Shown here: one piece after another, positions 44,765 through 56,634 of the stretch
How positions within the stretch are numbered: the first letter of the stretch is position 1
How the letters are laid out: each line of letters opens with the position of its first letter
Source of the DNA: Pyrus communis
Taxonomy: Eukaryota; Streptophyta; Magnoliopsida; Rosales; Rosaceae
Length of the DNA: 64,000 nucleotides
Direction: 5' to 3'
Assembly: GCF_963583255.1 (NCBI RefSeq)
Contig: NC_084804.1
Span: 23,380,061-23,444,060 of the forward strand
Translations under genes and position numbers: made by a program
Notes under the pieces: generated by a model
Told to the model about the DNA's origin: nothing
The model's database searches: none
Seen by the model: only the letters and a program-made list of their open reading frames with translations

Positions 44765-46543
44765 GACGGTCAGATCTTGACCACCTTCACCAATTCAAAT
44801 CGATTAAATGATGAAAATAACAGGAGGAATAATGTTGTAAAGAAATATCCATGACTTTTTCAAAGAAGGAAGACATTTGTGACGGTTAATACAACGTGCC
44901 TTGCTGTTTAATTATAGCACAGTGCTTCTAAGTCATTACACTGTTATCATGAAAAATCCAGGATGAAAAAGACAAGAAAACTCCTAGAATTTTATATTTT
45001 TTATGGTTAATAACATCTGGAATTTAAGATGCTTGAACACAATGATACCAAATTATGATACATTGCAAGATTCTCAAATAATAGCGGCCGAGTTGAGCCA
45101 GTTGATTAGAGCAATGTGCATGGACGTCTTTGCACCTTGAAATTCTCCTGAAAAGCATGCATGGATTACAACACTCAACAAATATATAAAAAGGACTAAA
45201 TTATAAAACGTACCGATATGCATAATGGTGAAGAATGTTGTTCCAATGCCTCACAAAGTTTTGCAGCAACAACTGTAAGGAATTAAATGTGAAAAATAAA
45301 CAAACATTCAAAAGTTCTCATAAGGGTTTCCACGAAGAACCTCGGATTGCGTTCCTTTGGAATTGTTTTCATTCGATACACGCCAAACGGTTATTTCGGC
45401 AGACTACCTGGATCTTGTCTAAGAAACGGTTATGGAAGTTTGGTAATGCGGGGCTGGCATACCAAAATTTAAAGAAGAAAAAAAGGGCAATTTCAAAATT
45501 TTCCCCTACATTTTTGGGTTTTTCTTTCTTTCACTTTGGTCCTTCTTTATTGCATCCCAAGTTGGTGCCTGAATTTTTAACAATGTATCTAATAAGAACA
45601 AAAGGCGACTTTTTTTGTTTTTGTTTTTTGATGGAACTAAAGGTGGCTTTGTTTACTCAAGTTGGAACAAAAGGTGATCGACTTGTGATGGAACAAATGG
45701 CACGAATCACTTCTATATTCTTCTAGCTAATCAACAATTATTACAATATCAGGTAATCCCGTCATATATTTAATTTCGCCGATAGATGTTTGCAAATCAA
45801 ATAATTGTCTCTTCAACACGATCACTGATTCAGTAGCACATGCTACAATAAAAGCTCGGTGTCATTATGTTAGTAAAAAATAGCTCGACGTCATCTTTAC
45901 GAATTGGTACATATTTATGCTAAAAACAAACAAAATCAACCAACCAACCAACCTAAATATGCCAGTTTGGTATGAAGTTGTGTTTTATAACTGCCACTAA
46001 AACTGACTAAATTATATGATAACACGTTTCTAAATTCGAGTGGTCATTTCAGATTCACTAAACACTTTATCAACCCAGAACCCAATTATTTGTTTCATCC
46101 ATCTCTTTCTCCCTCATCTCTCTTGTGGTTGGAGTAAACACTCACAGTTTGGTGCCGGTGTGAAAAGTTTCGTTGTTGATATAGTTGACACCGTACATGG
46201 TCAGTTCGCACGAAAACAACCGACTTGTAAGGTGCATGCCACTAATCATGTCAACTTTTTAGAACTTCAGGTGGGAAAAAATAGTTGGAGGATCAAAGTG
46301 GAACGAAAACTAAAATTGAAGGACAAAATTTGTAATTAAGTCTAATAATAAGTAAATAATTGAATATATGTACTAAATAAACCTTAAAGTGATTTCCCAC
46401 CCTCATTTTTATTTTCTGCACCAGGTTCCCTCTTTGTTTATTTTTTTTCTAAGGCATTTTTTATCAATAACTTAATTTCAACGGCTTGAGAAAAATATGA
46501 GTTCATAAAGAGAAAAGAGAGTGAAAAAGTTACATCCCATACA
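44765..46543. other. EXPP1-like upstream region and gene-free DNA
   Basis: The first few hundred bases should hold the promoter of the minus-strand gene. Open frames at 45235-45726 and 46040-46339 are plus-strand, unrecognised and rich in Phe/Lys, and I do not call them genes. Confidence 0.4.
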
Positions 46544-46579
46544 AATAATGGATTTAACAATAATAGGAAGTGTGGTGAG

Positions 46580-46750
46580 ATTTTTTTTTTTTTTTGAGTA
46601 CATCGATAGTTTTGAGGAGGAAAAGTTCGGCTAAACCACACAATGGGCAGTTTAATTTGGTATCGAATTCGTTATCCACGAGATTCGAACCTAAGACCTC
46701 TTACTTCCAAATTAAGAAGAATACCACCAGACAGTAATATTGAGTGACAG
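46580..46750 (-). mobile_element. tRNA-derived SINE, copy 3, with flanking direct repeats
   Basis: It is a minus-oriented relative of the 18876 copy: T run 46580-46594, then GAGATTCGAACCTAAGACCT (complement of the B-box) and ATACCACCAGAC (complement of the A-box region). AATAATGGATTTAACAATAA(T) is repeated exactly at 46544-46564 and 46769-46789, a likely target duplication. Confidence 0.75.
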
Positions 46751-46859
46751 GTCGTGTGGCGAGTTATTAATAATGGATTTAACAATAATGGGTAGTTTGG
46801 GAAGTTAATAGATATTCCGTTGTGATCGGTTCCCACTTTAACTCAAAATTTAGAATCGG

Positions 46860-47460
46860 TACCTAAATCCGTTTTAGTTCATCCTTTTTGAAGCATAGCG
46901 ATAAACTTTCATTGATAAGAGAAGAGGTACAAAAGAAGAGGCAATCCTCTGCTCAGAGTTACAGTCTTCAAACAAAACATCTACAATAAAGGGTGGTTCT
47001 TCAAACCATGAGCAAGGGCTACTAGAAGAAAGACTGAACCAAACAAGGTGATGAGCGACTTCATTAGCTTGGCGTCTGACATAGGTGAACAGAACTCTAG
47101 TGGTCCCTTTAGTATTCCACTGTAAGTCTAAGGAGAGACAAATCAATAGAAGAAGGTCTTAACGCTTGGGTGATCTGGAGCGAATCGCTCTGGAAAATAA
47201 TATTCTGAAAATCCCTTGAAGACACCAAAGCTAAACCTCTCTAACCGCTAAAGCCTTGGCGAAGAGGGGAGAAGAAACATGAGCAGACGATTTCGACAAA
47301 CCAGCCACAAAATCACCATTTGAGTTCTGAACAACCGCTGCAACACCACCAACCAATTGCTCCGCATTCCTGGCGCCGTCCACATTTAATTTCAAAGACC
47401 CTGTCCCTGGCTTCACCCATCTCACAAGATGAGAAACCAGATCCTGACTAGCAGTGGGAG
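46860..47460 (-). pseudogene. RNase H-domain relic of a non-LTR retrotransposon
   Basis: Two minus-strand pieces carry plant LINE-type RNase H (RVT_3) signatures. They are WVKPGTGSLKLNVDGARN followed by AAVVQNSNGDFVAGL (47231-47425), including the first catalytic Asp, and TYVRRQANEVAHHLVWFSLS (46985-47090), the conserved C-terminal motif. The middle part is frameshifted and no reverse transcriptase remains. Confidence 0.8.
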
Positions 47461-47469
47461 AAGAATTGA

Positions 47470-48990
47470 AATACAGTAGACCTTACGGTGGTTGGCTTCA
47501 TTAATTTTAGTGAAGTGATACTTGATCTTAATGGATCATTAATGTAGTTAAGTATTAATATGGTGCTTCCTTTATTTTTTGTGGATCAATTATTCTCTTG
47601 TGATTATTGACTTGTCGTGGGAAAATAGTGTGATGGATTTGATAGATGAAATGGAATTCTTGGTTATTATATATGGTTTCGTTAAGTAGTATGGAATCTA
47701 ATGAATTATACTCATTGTGTTCCATGGAGTGATTCTGGAACTTTATGTTATTTTCTTGCTAGGAGCTGACATGAGAAATGTCGGGAAAATGGTGAACTAC
47801 GAAAGATTTGATCTGTCTTTGGGTACGTAGGCAGTCTAACACAAAGGTTAGGTGCAACCATGATATAAAGAAAAATTAATGTGTTGTTGAACCGTTGGTT
47901 TGTTCTTAGTCATGTCTCAGAAGTGAGGCATGGTAGATGAACAAGAATGTGGTCGTGGTAACGTCACGTGTCGATCCTGAAAGTATCTAAGGATCAGGGC
48001 ATGACACACATCCTAGGGGTGACTCAGCCTGGTTAATCCGCACTGTGTGGTCATTGCCTAATTTGTCACATTTGACCCATTGGTGGTCCTACATGGTTAA
48101 TTCGCATCGGTAGGCCACGTTATCGAATGGGTGACTATGGTTATGCCTGGTTAATCTGCATTGGGGGACCATACGCATTCTAGAGTTTGATTCCGTTGAG
48201 TAATCAGGAATCCCTTTTTCTATTTGGTTTCGTTGAGTGGTCCGGAACCCTATCTTTGTTTGATTTCGTTAAGTGGTCCGGAATCCCTTTCTCTATTCGA
48301 TTATGTTCAATGGTCTAGAATCTCTTTCCCTATTCAGTTCTATCAAGTGTGGTCCAAAACCTATATTCTTGTGTATAGACGTTGCTCAAGTTCACACTTA
48401 TGGTTGTAACTTAGGGTTATAATGTTGGATAATTGGATTTCAAGTAGAGAATACGGCAAACCTTATGGAAGGTTGGCTTTATTAAAAATATTGAAGTGAT
48501 ATTTGATCTTCTTAGTTGATCAACATAGTCAAATGTTAATGTTGTGCATCTTCGGTTCATGGAATCGATTATTTGTTGTAATTGTGGAATTGTGTTAGTA
48601 AATATTGTGATATAAGTGAATGACCAAATGACAATCGTGGTTGGCATATGGTTTCGTTATGTAGTTTGGAATTTAGTGATTCATGCTAGTCAGGTCAAGT
48701 TCTATTGAGTGATTTTGAAACTGCTAGAAAGTAATATGAGAAAAGTTGGAGTTTAAGAAATGGTTAACTATGAATGGCTTGATCCCAAATGATACGTAGG
48801 CAGTGTAACACAGAGGTTAGATGCAGCTATGAAATAAAAGAAAAAAATTACTATACTATTGAACAATTGGGTTGTTTTTGGTCATGACTGGGAAGCAAGG
48901 CATGATAACTAGTACTTTTTGACATCATGTGTTGATCCTAGACGTATGAGATCATTCAGTTCCCTTTGAAATGATGGGTTGTTGTTGACA
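47470..48990 (+). repeat. Repeat-family block, plus-oriented, two tandem copies
   Basis: Unit 1 (47480-48420) and unit 2 (48450-48990) align through GTTGGCTT(C/T)ATTA, ATGGTTTCGTTA(A/T)GTAGT, TACGTAGGCAGT(C/G)TAACAC and the TCATG(T/A)CT(C/G)(A/G)GAAG motif. Unit 1 also contains the minisatellite (48180-48370, TTTCGTTGAGTGGTCCGGAA). Both are the reverse complement of the block at 40441-41790. No coding frame is convincing; the class is unknown and possibly LTR-derived. Confidence 0.65.
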
Positions 48991-49167
48991 CAAAACTTAC
49001 AATGTGGTGGCAATTTGGGTGTTTGGATATACTCATTTATAACGATATTGTGTTCGTGTCAGCTCACAAATAGATTAATGTGCAAAAGATAAATATATAA
49101 TGTAGTAATAAGACAACTCATACTATTCACTATAAAATGTGAAAAGTTATCATTTGTTTAATACAAT

Positions 49168-49360
49168 ACTAGTATATGGGTATACACAAAGTGTGTGAGA
49201 AAAATTTTTATTTTTTATTTTTAAAATAGGAGAGAGGAATGGAGTGACAGAGAATGTGAGAGTGGTAAAGTTTTTTTTATTATTTTATTATTTTTTATAA
49301 TTAGAGATATGTTAGGATTACATATAGGTGAGGTTTTGAAAAAAAAAAATAGCAAAATTT
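49168..49360. repeat. Dispersed repeat, copy B
   Basis: It is closely similar to 24730-24915 in the same orientation, starting ACTAGTATATGGGTATACAC with the shared ACAAAGTGTGTGAGAAAA and TTAGAGATATGTTAGGATTA words. Confidence 0.6.
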
Positions 49361-49724
49361 GGTCGTGTGAAATTACATTTCTATCTCATATTTCTTATTC
49401 ATATTCAGTTTTAATTAGAAGGTTAAACTGGTAATTTTATAAAATTTTGATTGACAATGAATGTTTTATTAATTAGTAGAGATTAGTTAATCAATATTAA
49501 TCAGTAACATATCATATCTTCTATTCGTAAGAATTTTGAGATGTGTAATGTATTGCTCCCGAAAATGCTACTCTGTCTATCACCCAATATAGTCGTCCAT
49601 CCCATTATTGTATTATTACTGTTGACTTAGTCTTCTGTTTTCGAGAAGTAGGAGAAAAAAGAAGCCACCCGGCATCATTATATTAAAAAAATTGCGTACA
49701 ATATACGCGATATTTTTTAAAAGA

Positions 49725-49880
49725 AAACTAATGAAAATGATTTAAAAACTTTGAGCTTTAAAGATAAGGATAAAATAAAGGGTAAAGTGCATAGTACCAG
49801 GATTGATTTTTTAAAGTAAAAATGTGGTTTTTCGTTAAAATGAACAATACCAAGAGCTTTTCGTTAAAGTTCCATATTTT
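49725..49880. repeat. Short dispersed repeat with TTCGTTAAA words
   Basis: GGTAAAGTGCATAGTACCAG followed by two TTTTTCGTTAAA-type segments. Diverged relatives seem to lie near 26459-26520 and 27800-27960. I know similar sequence as abundant in Rosaceae intergenic DNA, but its class is uncertain. Confidence 0.4.
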
Positions 49881-49994
49881 TTATTCTAAATTTGACTAAA
49901 ACGAAAATATGAACTCAAAACATAATGAATTGAAGATAGATATTTTGCCAAGATAGAAACCCACCACGTACATAATAAATCATTAAACCATCTC

Positions 49995-50580
49995 CAACCC
50001 TTGAGCTAAAACCTAAAATTTTTAGCCCAGAAAATTTAGACTTTAGTCAAGAAACAACTTTTCTAGTCCAATCCTTCTGGTCTAAATTTTTTAGCATGAG
50101 ATTATTAAAGAATAAATTTAGACTAACATTTTCTTTTAAAGTAAAAAAAAAAATTATGTACACTATCATAATTTAATTTTATGAATATTTTAACTTAAAA
50201 ATGTTTAAATTCTGATAAATATTGAAAAATCACTAAATTTGGATGAATTTTGAGTTAAATAATTTTTTAAATTATTTTAGCCGTTGAATTTAAATTTGGC
50301 ATGTTAGATCTTTTTTTTTTACAGTTAGATTTGAATATATTCGATCTCAGCCGTTGGATTCAATAAATCCTGAGAGACATGCCCATGTGAGTGGACTCCC
50401 GCCAGTGGTGCCCATACCATTTTATAGGCTAAATCCTGAAGAGAATTTGGTTTTTCTTTGACTTTTAGCTTTTAGTCCACACATTTATCTTTTAGTTCAC
50501 ACATTTAGCATGAATTAGATTGAGTTTGGAGGGAGAATACAACTTAAAAAATAACATTTAGACCAGGATTGAGTTTGATC
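49995..50580. repeat. Probable non-autonomous transposon relic
   Basis: It begins CCATCTCCAACCCTTGAGCT and carries repeated TTTTAGCCC/TTTTAGTCCACACATTTA(G) motifs, ending near GGATTGAGTTTGATC. The termini are not sharp. Confidence 0.35.
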
Positions 50581-50723
50581 TTAGTATTACCCTAAACCTT
50601 TTCACATATCAATGAGAATGTTTTTTGCCCGATCCCACATTCCCAAATATTTTACTCTAGACTATCAATAAACAACAGACCACAGATATGGTGTGCCATG
50701 CATCCAGTTGCTAGCTCAATGGT

Positions 50724-50902
50724 AGTAATGCTATGTACAATAATTTTTTAGATCATATTTATAAATTATGTGATGTATCATAAATAGAAAATAAATGTAT
50801 TAATCAGTAATTAAGTAATAATTTAGTTACAATAATTACAGTTACATAATTTTATAAAATATAATTTAAAATAAAAAGTCCTCTCTAGCATTAATGATTA
50901 TG
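50724..50902. mobile_element. MITE-like element
   Basis: Short inverted ends (TAATGCTA and TAGCATTA) bound about 180 bp of AT-rich DNA. The flanking duplication is unclear. Confidence 0.4.
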
Positions 50903-51016
50903 CAAACCCAATGGCATTGATTGTTAGTTTGTATAGGAGTGAAAATGTGTGTGTAAATATTAAAGAATTCACCAACCATGTCCTTTGTTCGGCAGTGAGT
51001 ACTTCAATCATTTCAG

Positions 51017-51179
51017 GATCCCTTTTACTAATTCTACCCAATTAACTAATCTAGATTCTTGAAATTTGATCTAACGACTAAAATTATTATAATTTTTAAG
51101 GATGCCCGGTTTGTAGCCGTTTAATCAAATTTCAAAAGTCTGAATTTATCAATTGAGTAGATTTGATGAATCCCTTTCC
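51017..51179. mobile_element. MITE upstream of the B3 gene
   Basis: The ends match in inverted orientation over about 60 bp, with shared TCTAC(C/T)CAATT and TTGAAATTTGAT(C/T)(T/A)AACG. TTCAG is present on both sides (51012-51016 and 51180-51184). It lies in a stretch whose flanks resemble the region upstream of the second B3 copy (54290-54340). Confidence 0.6.
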
Positions 51180-51184
51180 TTCAG

Positions 51185-52161
51185 AATGCAGGATGACTGA
51201 GTTTATTATTTATTTATTCATTCATCTTTAAGTGGGACTTGCGCTTTCTCAACTGGCTTGTGGAATTTCATCTTGGTTGCCCTCCTTGTCGGATCTTGTG
51301 CAACTGTCAACTAGTATGTTCTTGTTTCTCTTCTTTCTTTTACCCTTTTATTTATTAATTTTCATGTTAATTTTGATTATTTATTTTATGTTTTGTGAAT
51401 TTACATTTCAAGTCTGCTGGAGTGCAGATAGTTGATAGGTTGTTTGTTTATGACTTGTTTTTCACTCTCTCTTTTGTTTGTTTGTTTTTCTGCTTATCTT
51501 CCTTAACTAGTCAATATTTGTGAAAAATATTTGTGGATTCGAAGCCGTCGGTGACTAATCTAACATATAATATAACAAAATATATCGTTTGACAAAAACA
51601 AATAAAATATTGGTGAAAAATACTGAACTAACAGGGGAGAAAAATGGTAAAAAAAAAAAAAAAAAAAAAAAAACTCAGAAAAAGTAACCAATCATGTTGT
51701 TAAGTAGAGTAATTCATGTTTGAAGTCAGTCTACAAAACCTCTACTTTGATTTTGTTGATATCCGGGTCTTAAAGCAAATTTAAACCAACGATGATCCCA
51801 ACTCCTCATCTAACCTTATTTCTTGTTCTACTTGTTAATTTAGTAGGATATTTTAGACATTTTCCCATGCTTTCAAACGTTAAAGATTGGAAATTTCGGT
51901 CCCAAGTTTTCGAAATATTATCCAGCTTTTGTTTCCCTTGATGGGAAGATGAAAAAATCAAAAAAAATCGACAGGTCTTCAGGTCAACCCCATTTATGTA
52001 TCTAGTTATATTGTTTTGTATCTAATTTCTGCTCATGGTTTTGCACTACATGTGCTCTAATAGATTCACACTCTTACATAGCACAGGCTTATGTTTGTAT
52101 TCTTTCCTGCTTAATGAGTTTTCCTTTATAGAGCATCACTATTGGTTCAACAACGGAGAAA
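51185..52161 (+). promoter_or_regulatory. Upstream region and 5' leader of the B3 gene
   Basis: No other gene is seen. The stretch includes an A run (51650-51672). A 5' UTR intron is plausible because the beginning (51230-51420) resembles a transcribed leader, but I could not prove splice sites. Confidence 0.35.
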
Positions 52162-53460
52162 ATGGCAAGAATGTCCAAGGAGGAGAAGAAGCCTACCTTC
52201 TTTCAGATTATTTGCAAAGGTTTCAACACTGAAAAATTGGTAAATGCTTTCAACTAATGTCGCGTCTTTAATTACCTGAATTTATTTGTTTCTTTCAACC
52301 ATGTTGCTCATTAATCTATAACTGACTAGTTAGAATCTGTGTTAGGGGTGATTAAAGCTAGAAGCATGTTTAAATTCTTTACCATGATACGAAATTTTAA
52401 TCTGTTCATTCTTTTTGTTTGTTTCTTGAAGACTGTCCCGCGAAAGTTCTTGACACATATACTGAAGGAGCTGTCCGAGAGAGCAATTTTGAAATTGAAA
52501 GGTTCTTCAGATTACTCATGGACTGTCAATGTGACTAAAACACCAAAAGGTGCGGTGCGTTTCAATGGTGGCTGGCAGGAGTTCTTGAAGGATAACTCCT
52601 TGGGTCACGGAGACTTTTTGGTGTTCACTTATGATGGAAAGATGCAATTCAGTATAGATATATTCGACAACACTGCGTGTCACAGAATTGATGACAAGAT
52701 CAACCCCAATTCAATCAGCTCTTCTGGTGACGATTCGGGTATGTATGCAGTCTGATGTCGCAATATGCATGTCACTATTTGATCTCTTGTAACTCATGTC
52801 TCTGCTATGTTTTTATTTTGATACGGATGCAGTTCAAAACCTTTCAAGTTCCGAATCCAGTGAGTTTGATGAGAGTACAGAAGAGGAAGAAGATGAAGAA
52901 GACGACAGTTGCAAGGACTCGGAAGCTACCTGCGAAGACAACATATCTGAGGATTCAGAAGCTACTCAGACTGAATCTTTCAAATCTAACTTTCCTCATT
53001 TTGAATGCGTCATCGGAGAATCTGTGGTAAGCAAGGCAAGCTTTAACTTAGCTTTCATTTTTCTAGTCTGGATTTTGGCTTCCAAAGAATTGAAATTTCT
53101 AACTGCCCTTGGGAGCAGTAAATTACATGGACACAATGACACATAGTATGCTCAATTGTTAAGAAACACTAATTTGAATGTTTAATGCCATCAATTCCAC
53201 TCACAGAAAATTGGATTTCACTTGTGCAGTTCGTCCCTTCAGCGTTCTCCAGGAAGCATTTCCCCCAAGGGAAAAGTTTTGAGGTGATCCTGAAAAATGA
53301 AAAGGGAAAGAAATGGGAAGTTAAAGCCTACCCTGCCGATGGATCGCACTTTTTGTCCAAAGGGTGGCCTGAATTTTCATCTGCTAATAAGATCATTATC
53401 GACAGTACTTGCATATTCGAGCTTTTGAGGGCTAACACAATGATGGTTCACATTGTTTAG
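52162..53460 (+). CDS. B3-domain transcription factor (REM/VRN1-like), two B3 domains
   Basis: There are four exons: 52162-52239, 52432-52738, 52833-53026 and 53230-53460, giving 269 residues with GT-AG introns in phase. The first B3 domain spans exons 1-2 (PTFFQIICKGFNTEKL, then VPRKFLTHILKEL, VRFNGGWQEFLKDNSLGHGD, FLVFTYDG). Exon 3 encodes a very acidic Ser/Glu/Asp linker (DESTEEEEDEEDDSCKDSEA). Exon 4 encodes a second B3 domain (FVPSAFSRKHFPQGKSFEVI, SKGWPEFSSANKI, CIFELL). B3 proteins of the REM family bind DNA and are mostly expressed in reproductive meristems; VRN1 is the best-known member. The second domain ends shortly after CIFELLRANTMMVHIV, so the protein has a short C terminus. Confidence 0.9.
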
Positions 53461-55383
53461 ACAGAATCAATTAAGCTGTTAACAATATGGCAATTTAAGT
53501 AGAGCATGCTTTAAGTAGTGCACTTGGCTGTACTCGTATTTTCTGAATGCTGTAGTGGAGGTTGGTTGTACTCTAAATAGTTGTGTTTCAGATTAATTAG
53601 TTTGATGTTGGTGCAAGTTCTTTTTCTTGTTCAATAAGTCCACAGCAAGCTTAGAGTCGGATTCAATCATATGAGGAAACAATTGTGCAGAGAAGCAAAT
53701 TTTAGGGCCAGGAAAATTTGCCCATACTTCAGATTGAAGAACAGAACCCTCACTCAAATCAATAGTCTGTCACAATTTGTCACAAATTCTCACAATCGAT
53801 CTATACATCTATACATCGTTTAAACATGATTCATAAGTTTGTAACACCATGTTGATATTCGGCATGGAAGATTTCCTTCGTCTAAATACACCCTAAATAG
53901 TGCGTGTAAGCATCAACAACTACAATTGATCGAATATCTTAATAAACTTTAGAATTTCTTCTATTATTAATTTTGTATCAAGTCTAGGAGAAAGTTTCAA
54001 AGTGATGGTCGCACCATTGTAATGTTACTAACCCGCATGTTATTATATGAACAATAGACATGGCTGATATGTTAACGTGTGACCGCAGCACCCCATTGAT
54101 GTGCCATATGACTTATTAAACTTAGTATTACAAACAAACAAGAGGAATGTTGTATTTAAGGGAAGTACATGTATTTACTTGACACAACCGTTACACAGCC
54201 AACTCAATTGAGAACCCTAGCGGAGAGAGATTAGGAGGGGAGAGAATCCTCCTCCATAGCATTGAGTCGTAACTTGTACAGTAGTTAAGGAATTCACCAA
54301 CCCTATCCATGCCCGCAGTGTCCTTTTGCAGTGAGTACAAGGAGTTACTTTGACTTCTCCATCTACTTTTTACCGCCTTGTGTTTCTATGTCTCAAACAT
54401 TTGTTTCTTCAGAATCTTCTTCAATACTACGTAATATTGAATCATACAAGAACAAATGGCTGTTTGGGAGAAGGCCATTCTCTTTGTATTTTTCAGGTGC
54501 TCTTCTTTTTTAATTTCGTGTTTGTTTGGAAGTTTCTTTGTGTTCAATTGGTTTGTTTAACTGGATTTTCAGTCTTCTGTTTTTGTTTGGTGTTTTAATT
54601 TGTTGTTCTTAACTTCTTGTTGTAACATGGCAGAAGCTCTGTTGGACATTTTTTGCTTGGCGGTGTGTTAGTGTTCTAGATTTGGGGTTTCCCTTTTGTA
54701 CACCCAGTTTATATGCTTTATAAGTTCTTCCCAAATTTTTGTGATTGCAGTTCTCCGCTATGCATCTCATTTTGTTTTTCTTTAAAACTCTTCTTTACTT
54801 GTCATTTGTCGATAATAACTAACTTAAACAGAGGGAAAAAAATGCTGAGAACTACTGAAAAGTGCCCAAGAATGTGTTCATTTCCTTTTTTCGTTGATCG
54901 TTTTGTTGCTACCTTCTTGTTTTTTTTATTAGATTAGTCTCATGCTGCTACTGAGAAGAAAAATGCTGAGAACTCTAGGCTGCAGTGCAACATTTATCGA
55001 TTTAATCTTGGTTTACATGCTTTCTGTTGTGTTGTGGGTTCTCTTAACATTCGCTGTATATACTAATTCGATTAGTCTCTCATGTTCTGGACTGTTGCGT
55101 TGCGGCCTGATCTAAGCTGAGCCCTTTGTTTTCTCTCAAATGAACTGTATTTTGAAAGCTAGCGTTGCTTTTGCAGTCAATTCCTGCTTAAGTCCTTATC
55201 TTTGCTGCATTGCATGAACTTATAACGCTGTTGCGTAGCACAGGCTGCATTAGACGGTCCATTTAATTTCGTGTGTTGATTTGCCGGTTGCTTGTGTTCC
55301 AGGCTGGTATTTTCCCTTTTATCTCTTCTTTTTCTTCTTAAAGATTCCTCCAAACCTTACCAATAGAGTTTGACTTTGCAGAA
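53461..55383. other. Spacer between B3 gene and B3 pseudogene
   Basis: AT-rich. From about 54290 it resembles the leader region of the B3 gene (AATTCACCAACC and CAGTGAGTAC), marking the start of the tandem duplicate. I see no separate gene. Confidence 0.5.
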
Positions 55384-56452
55384 AATGTTGAGAATAACAT
55401 CCAAGACTGAGGAGAAGAAGCCTTCATTCTACAAGATTGTTTTTTATTGTTACAACACCGAAGAATTAGTAATTAGTCTCAACTAATTCCACGTATTTAA
55501 TTTTTTGCATTTTCTTCTTGGAACGGTGTTGTTACACACTGCAACTGTTTTATTTAGAAGCTGTATTTTGGTGCTTAATGTTAGATCAGAAACATGTTTA
55601 AATTCTGTACATAATTTTGAATTTTCTGCGTCAGCGTATCCCACCAAACGTCGGGAAACATATGCTGAACAATCGGTGGTGTGTATTTCAAGGATGGCTG
55701 GCCGGAGTTCTTAAAAGATAACTCTTTGGGTAACGGAGAGAATTTGGTAGTCAGCTACGATGGAAGAATGCATTTCAGCATAACGGGTTTTTAAGAAGAA
55801 TGCATGTAAGCGAGTCAATCATACCAACATTGGATCAAATCAAAATCCCGCCTATGCTAGCACTTCTAAAAGACCTCGTGGTAGACCAAGAAAGTACCCT
55901 CCCGTGAGTTCTAAGCATCCCCTCCGATCAAGTTCTTCCAGCGATAAGTGGTCAGATGTCGCGATATACATGCCTACTGGATTTCATGTAACTCATTGCT
56001 CTGTTTTATTTTGGATGTGAAACAGTAGGTGAAAACCTTCCGAGTGCTGAGGGAAGTGAATTCAAAAAGTTTACAGACGAGGAAGAAGATTGCGGAGACA
56101 ACGCATTTGAGAATTCAGAAGCTAGTTGCGAAGTAATTTCATCCAAGTCTTTATCACTGCATTCCTCCCAATCAGTCCCCTTTCATGTAATGAAACTAAC
56201 ATCAAAATGCAACTAAGTGGAGTATCTTATATTGGATCACGTTGCTCGTGCAGTTCGTCCCTTTAGCCTTCTCTAGAGAGTATTTTACTTAAGGCATATA
56301 TTTTAGGGTCACCCTGCAAAATGCAGAGGGAAAGACAAGGACAGTGAAAGTTATTCCTTGCAACGAATCACACTGCTTCACCGCAAGGTGGTGTAAATTC
56401 GTATATGCTAACAAAATCAAGACCAGCGATACATGTACTTTCGAGCTTGTGA
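55384..56452 (+). pseudogene. Broken tandem duplicate of the B3 gene
   Basis: It keeps the exon layout of 52162-53460 in decayed form. Exon 1 reads MLRITSKTEEKKPSFYKI (55385-55468). An exon 2 remnant has lost its centre but retains IPPNVGKHMLNN (about 55637-55675) and the (frame-shifted) LKDNSLGNGENLVVSYDG. An acidic linker follows at about 56030-56130. The second B3 domain reads FVPLAFSREYFT, then a stop, then FRVTLQNAEGKTRTVKVIPC (56252-56452). Between them, KRPRGRPRKYPP (about 55870-55910) is an AT-hook-type motif that has no equivalent in the intact copy. Stops and deletions make it non-functional. Confidence 0.85.
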
Positions 56453-56634
56453 GTAGAAACTACACACGCAAAAAAAAAAAAAAAAAAGTTCATATATATA
56501 TATAGCTGCACTAGATTAGTCGCCACAAAAGAGGAATTTTATGTGCACAAAAATAAGCATTTGGTGTCTCCCAGCCTTTCACAACTTGATCGGGGACTAG
56601 TCTGCTGTATGAGCAGGCTATAATCCATAAAAGT

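Noticed and set aside
45235..45726. 163-residue plus-strand frame
   Set aside because: No domain, no homologue known to me, low-complexity Phe/Lys stretches, and no splice or promoter context.
53756..54180. Candidate small gene between the B3 copies
   Set aside because: No frame with domain or codon bias; it is ordinary AT-rich spacer.
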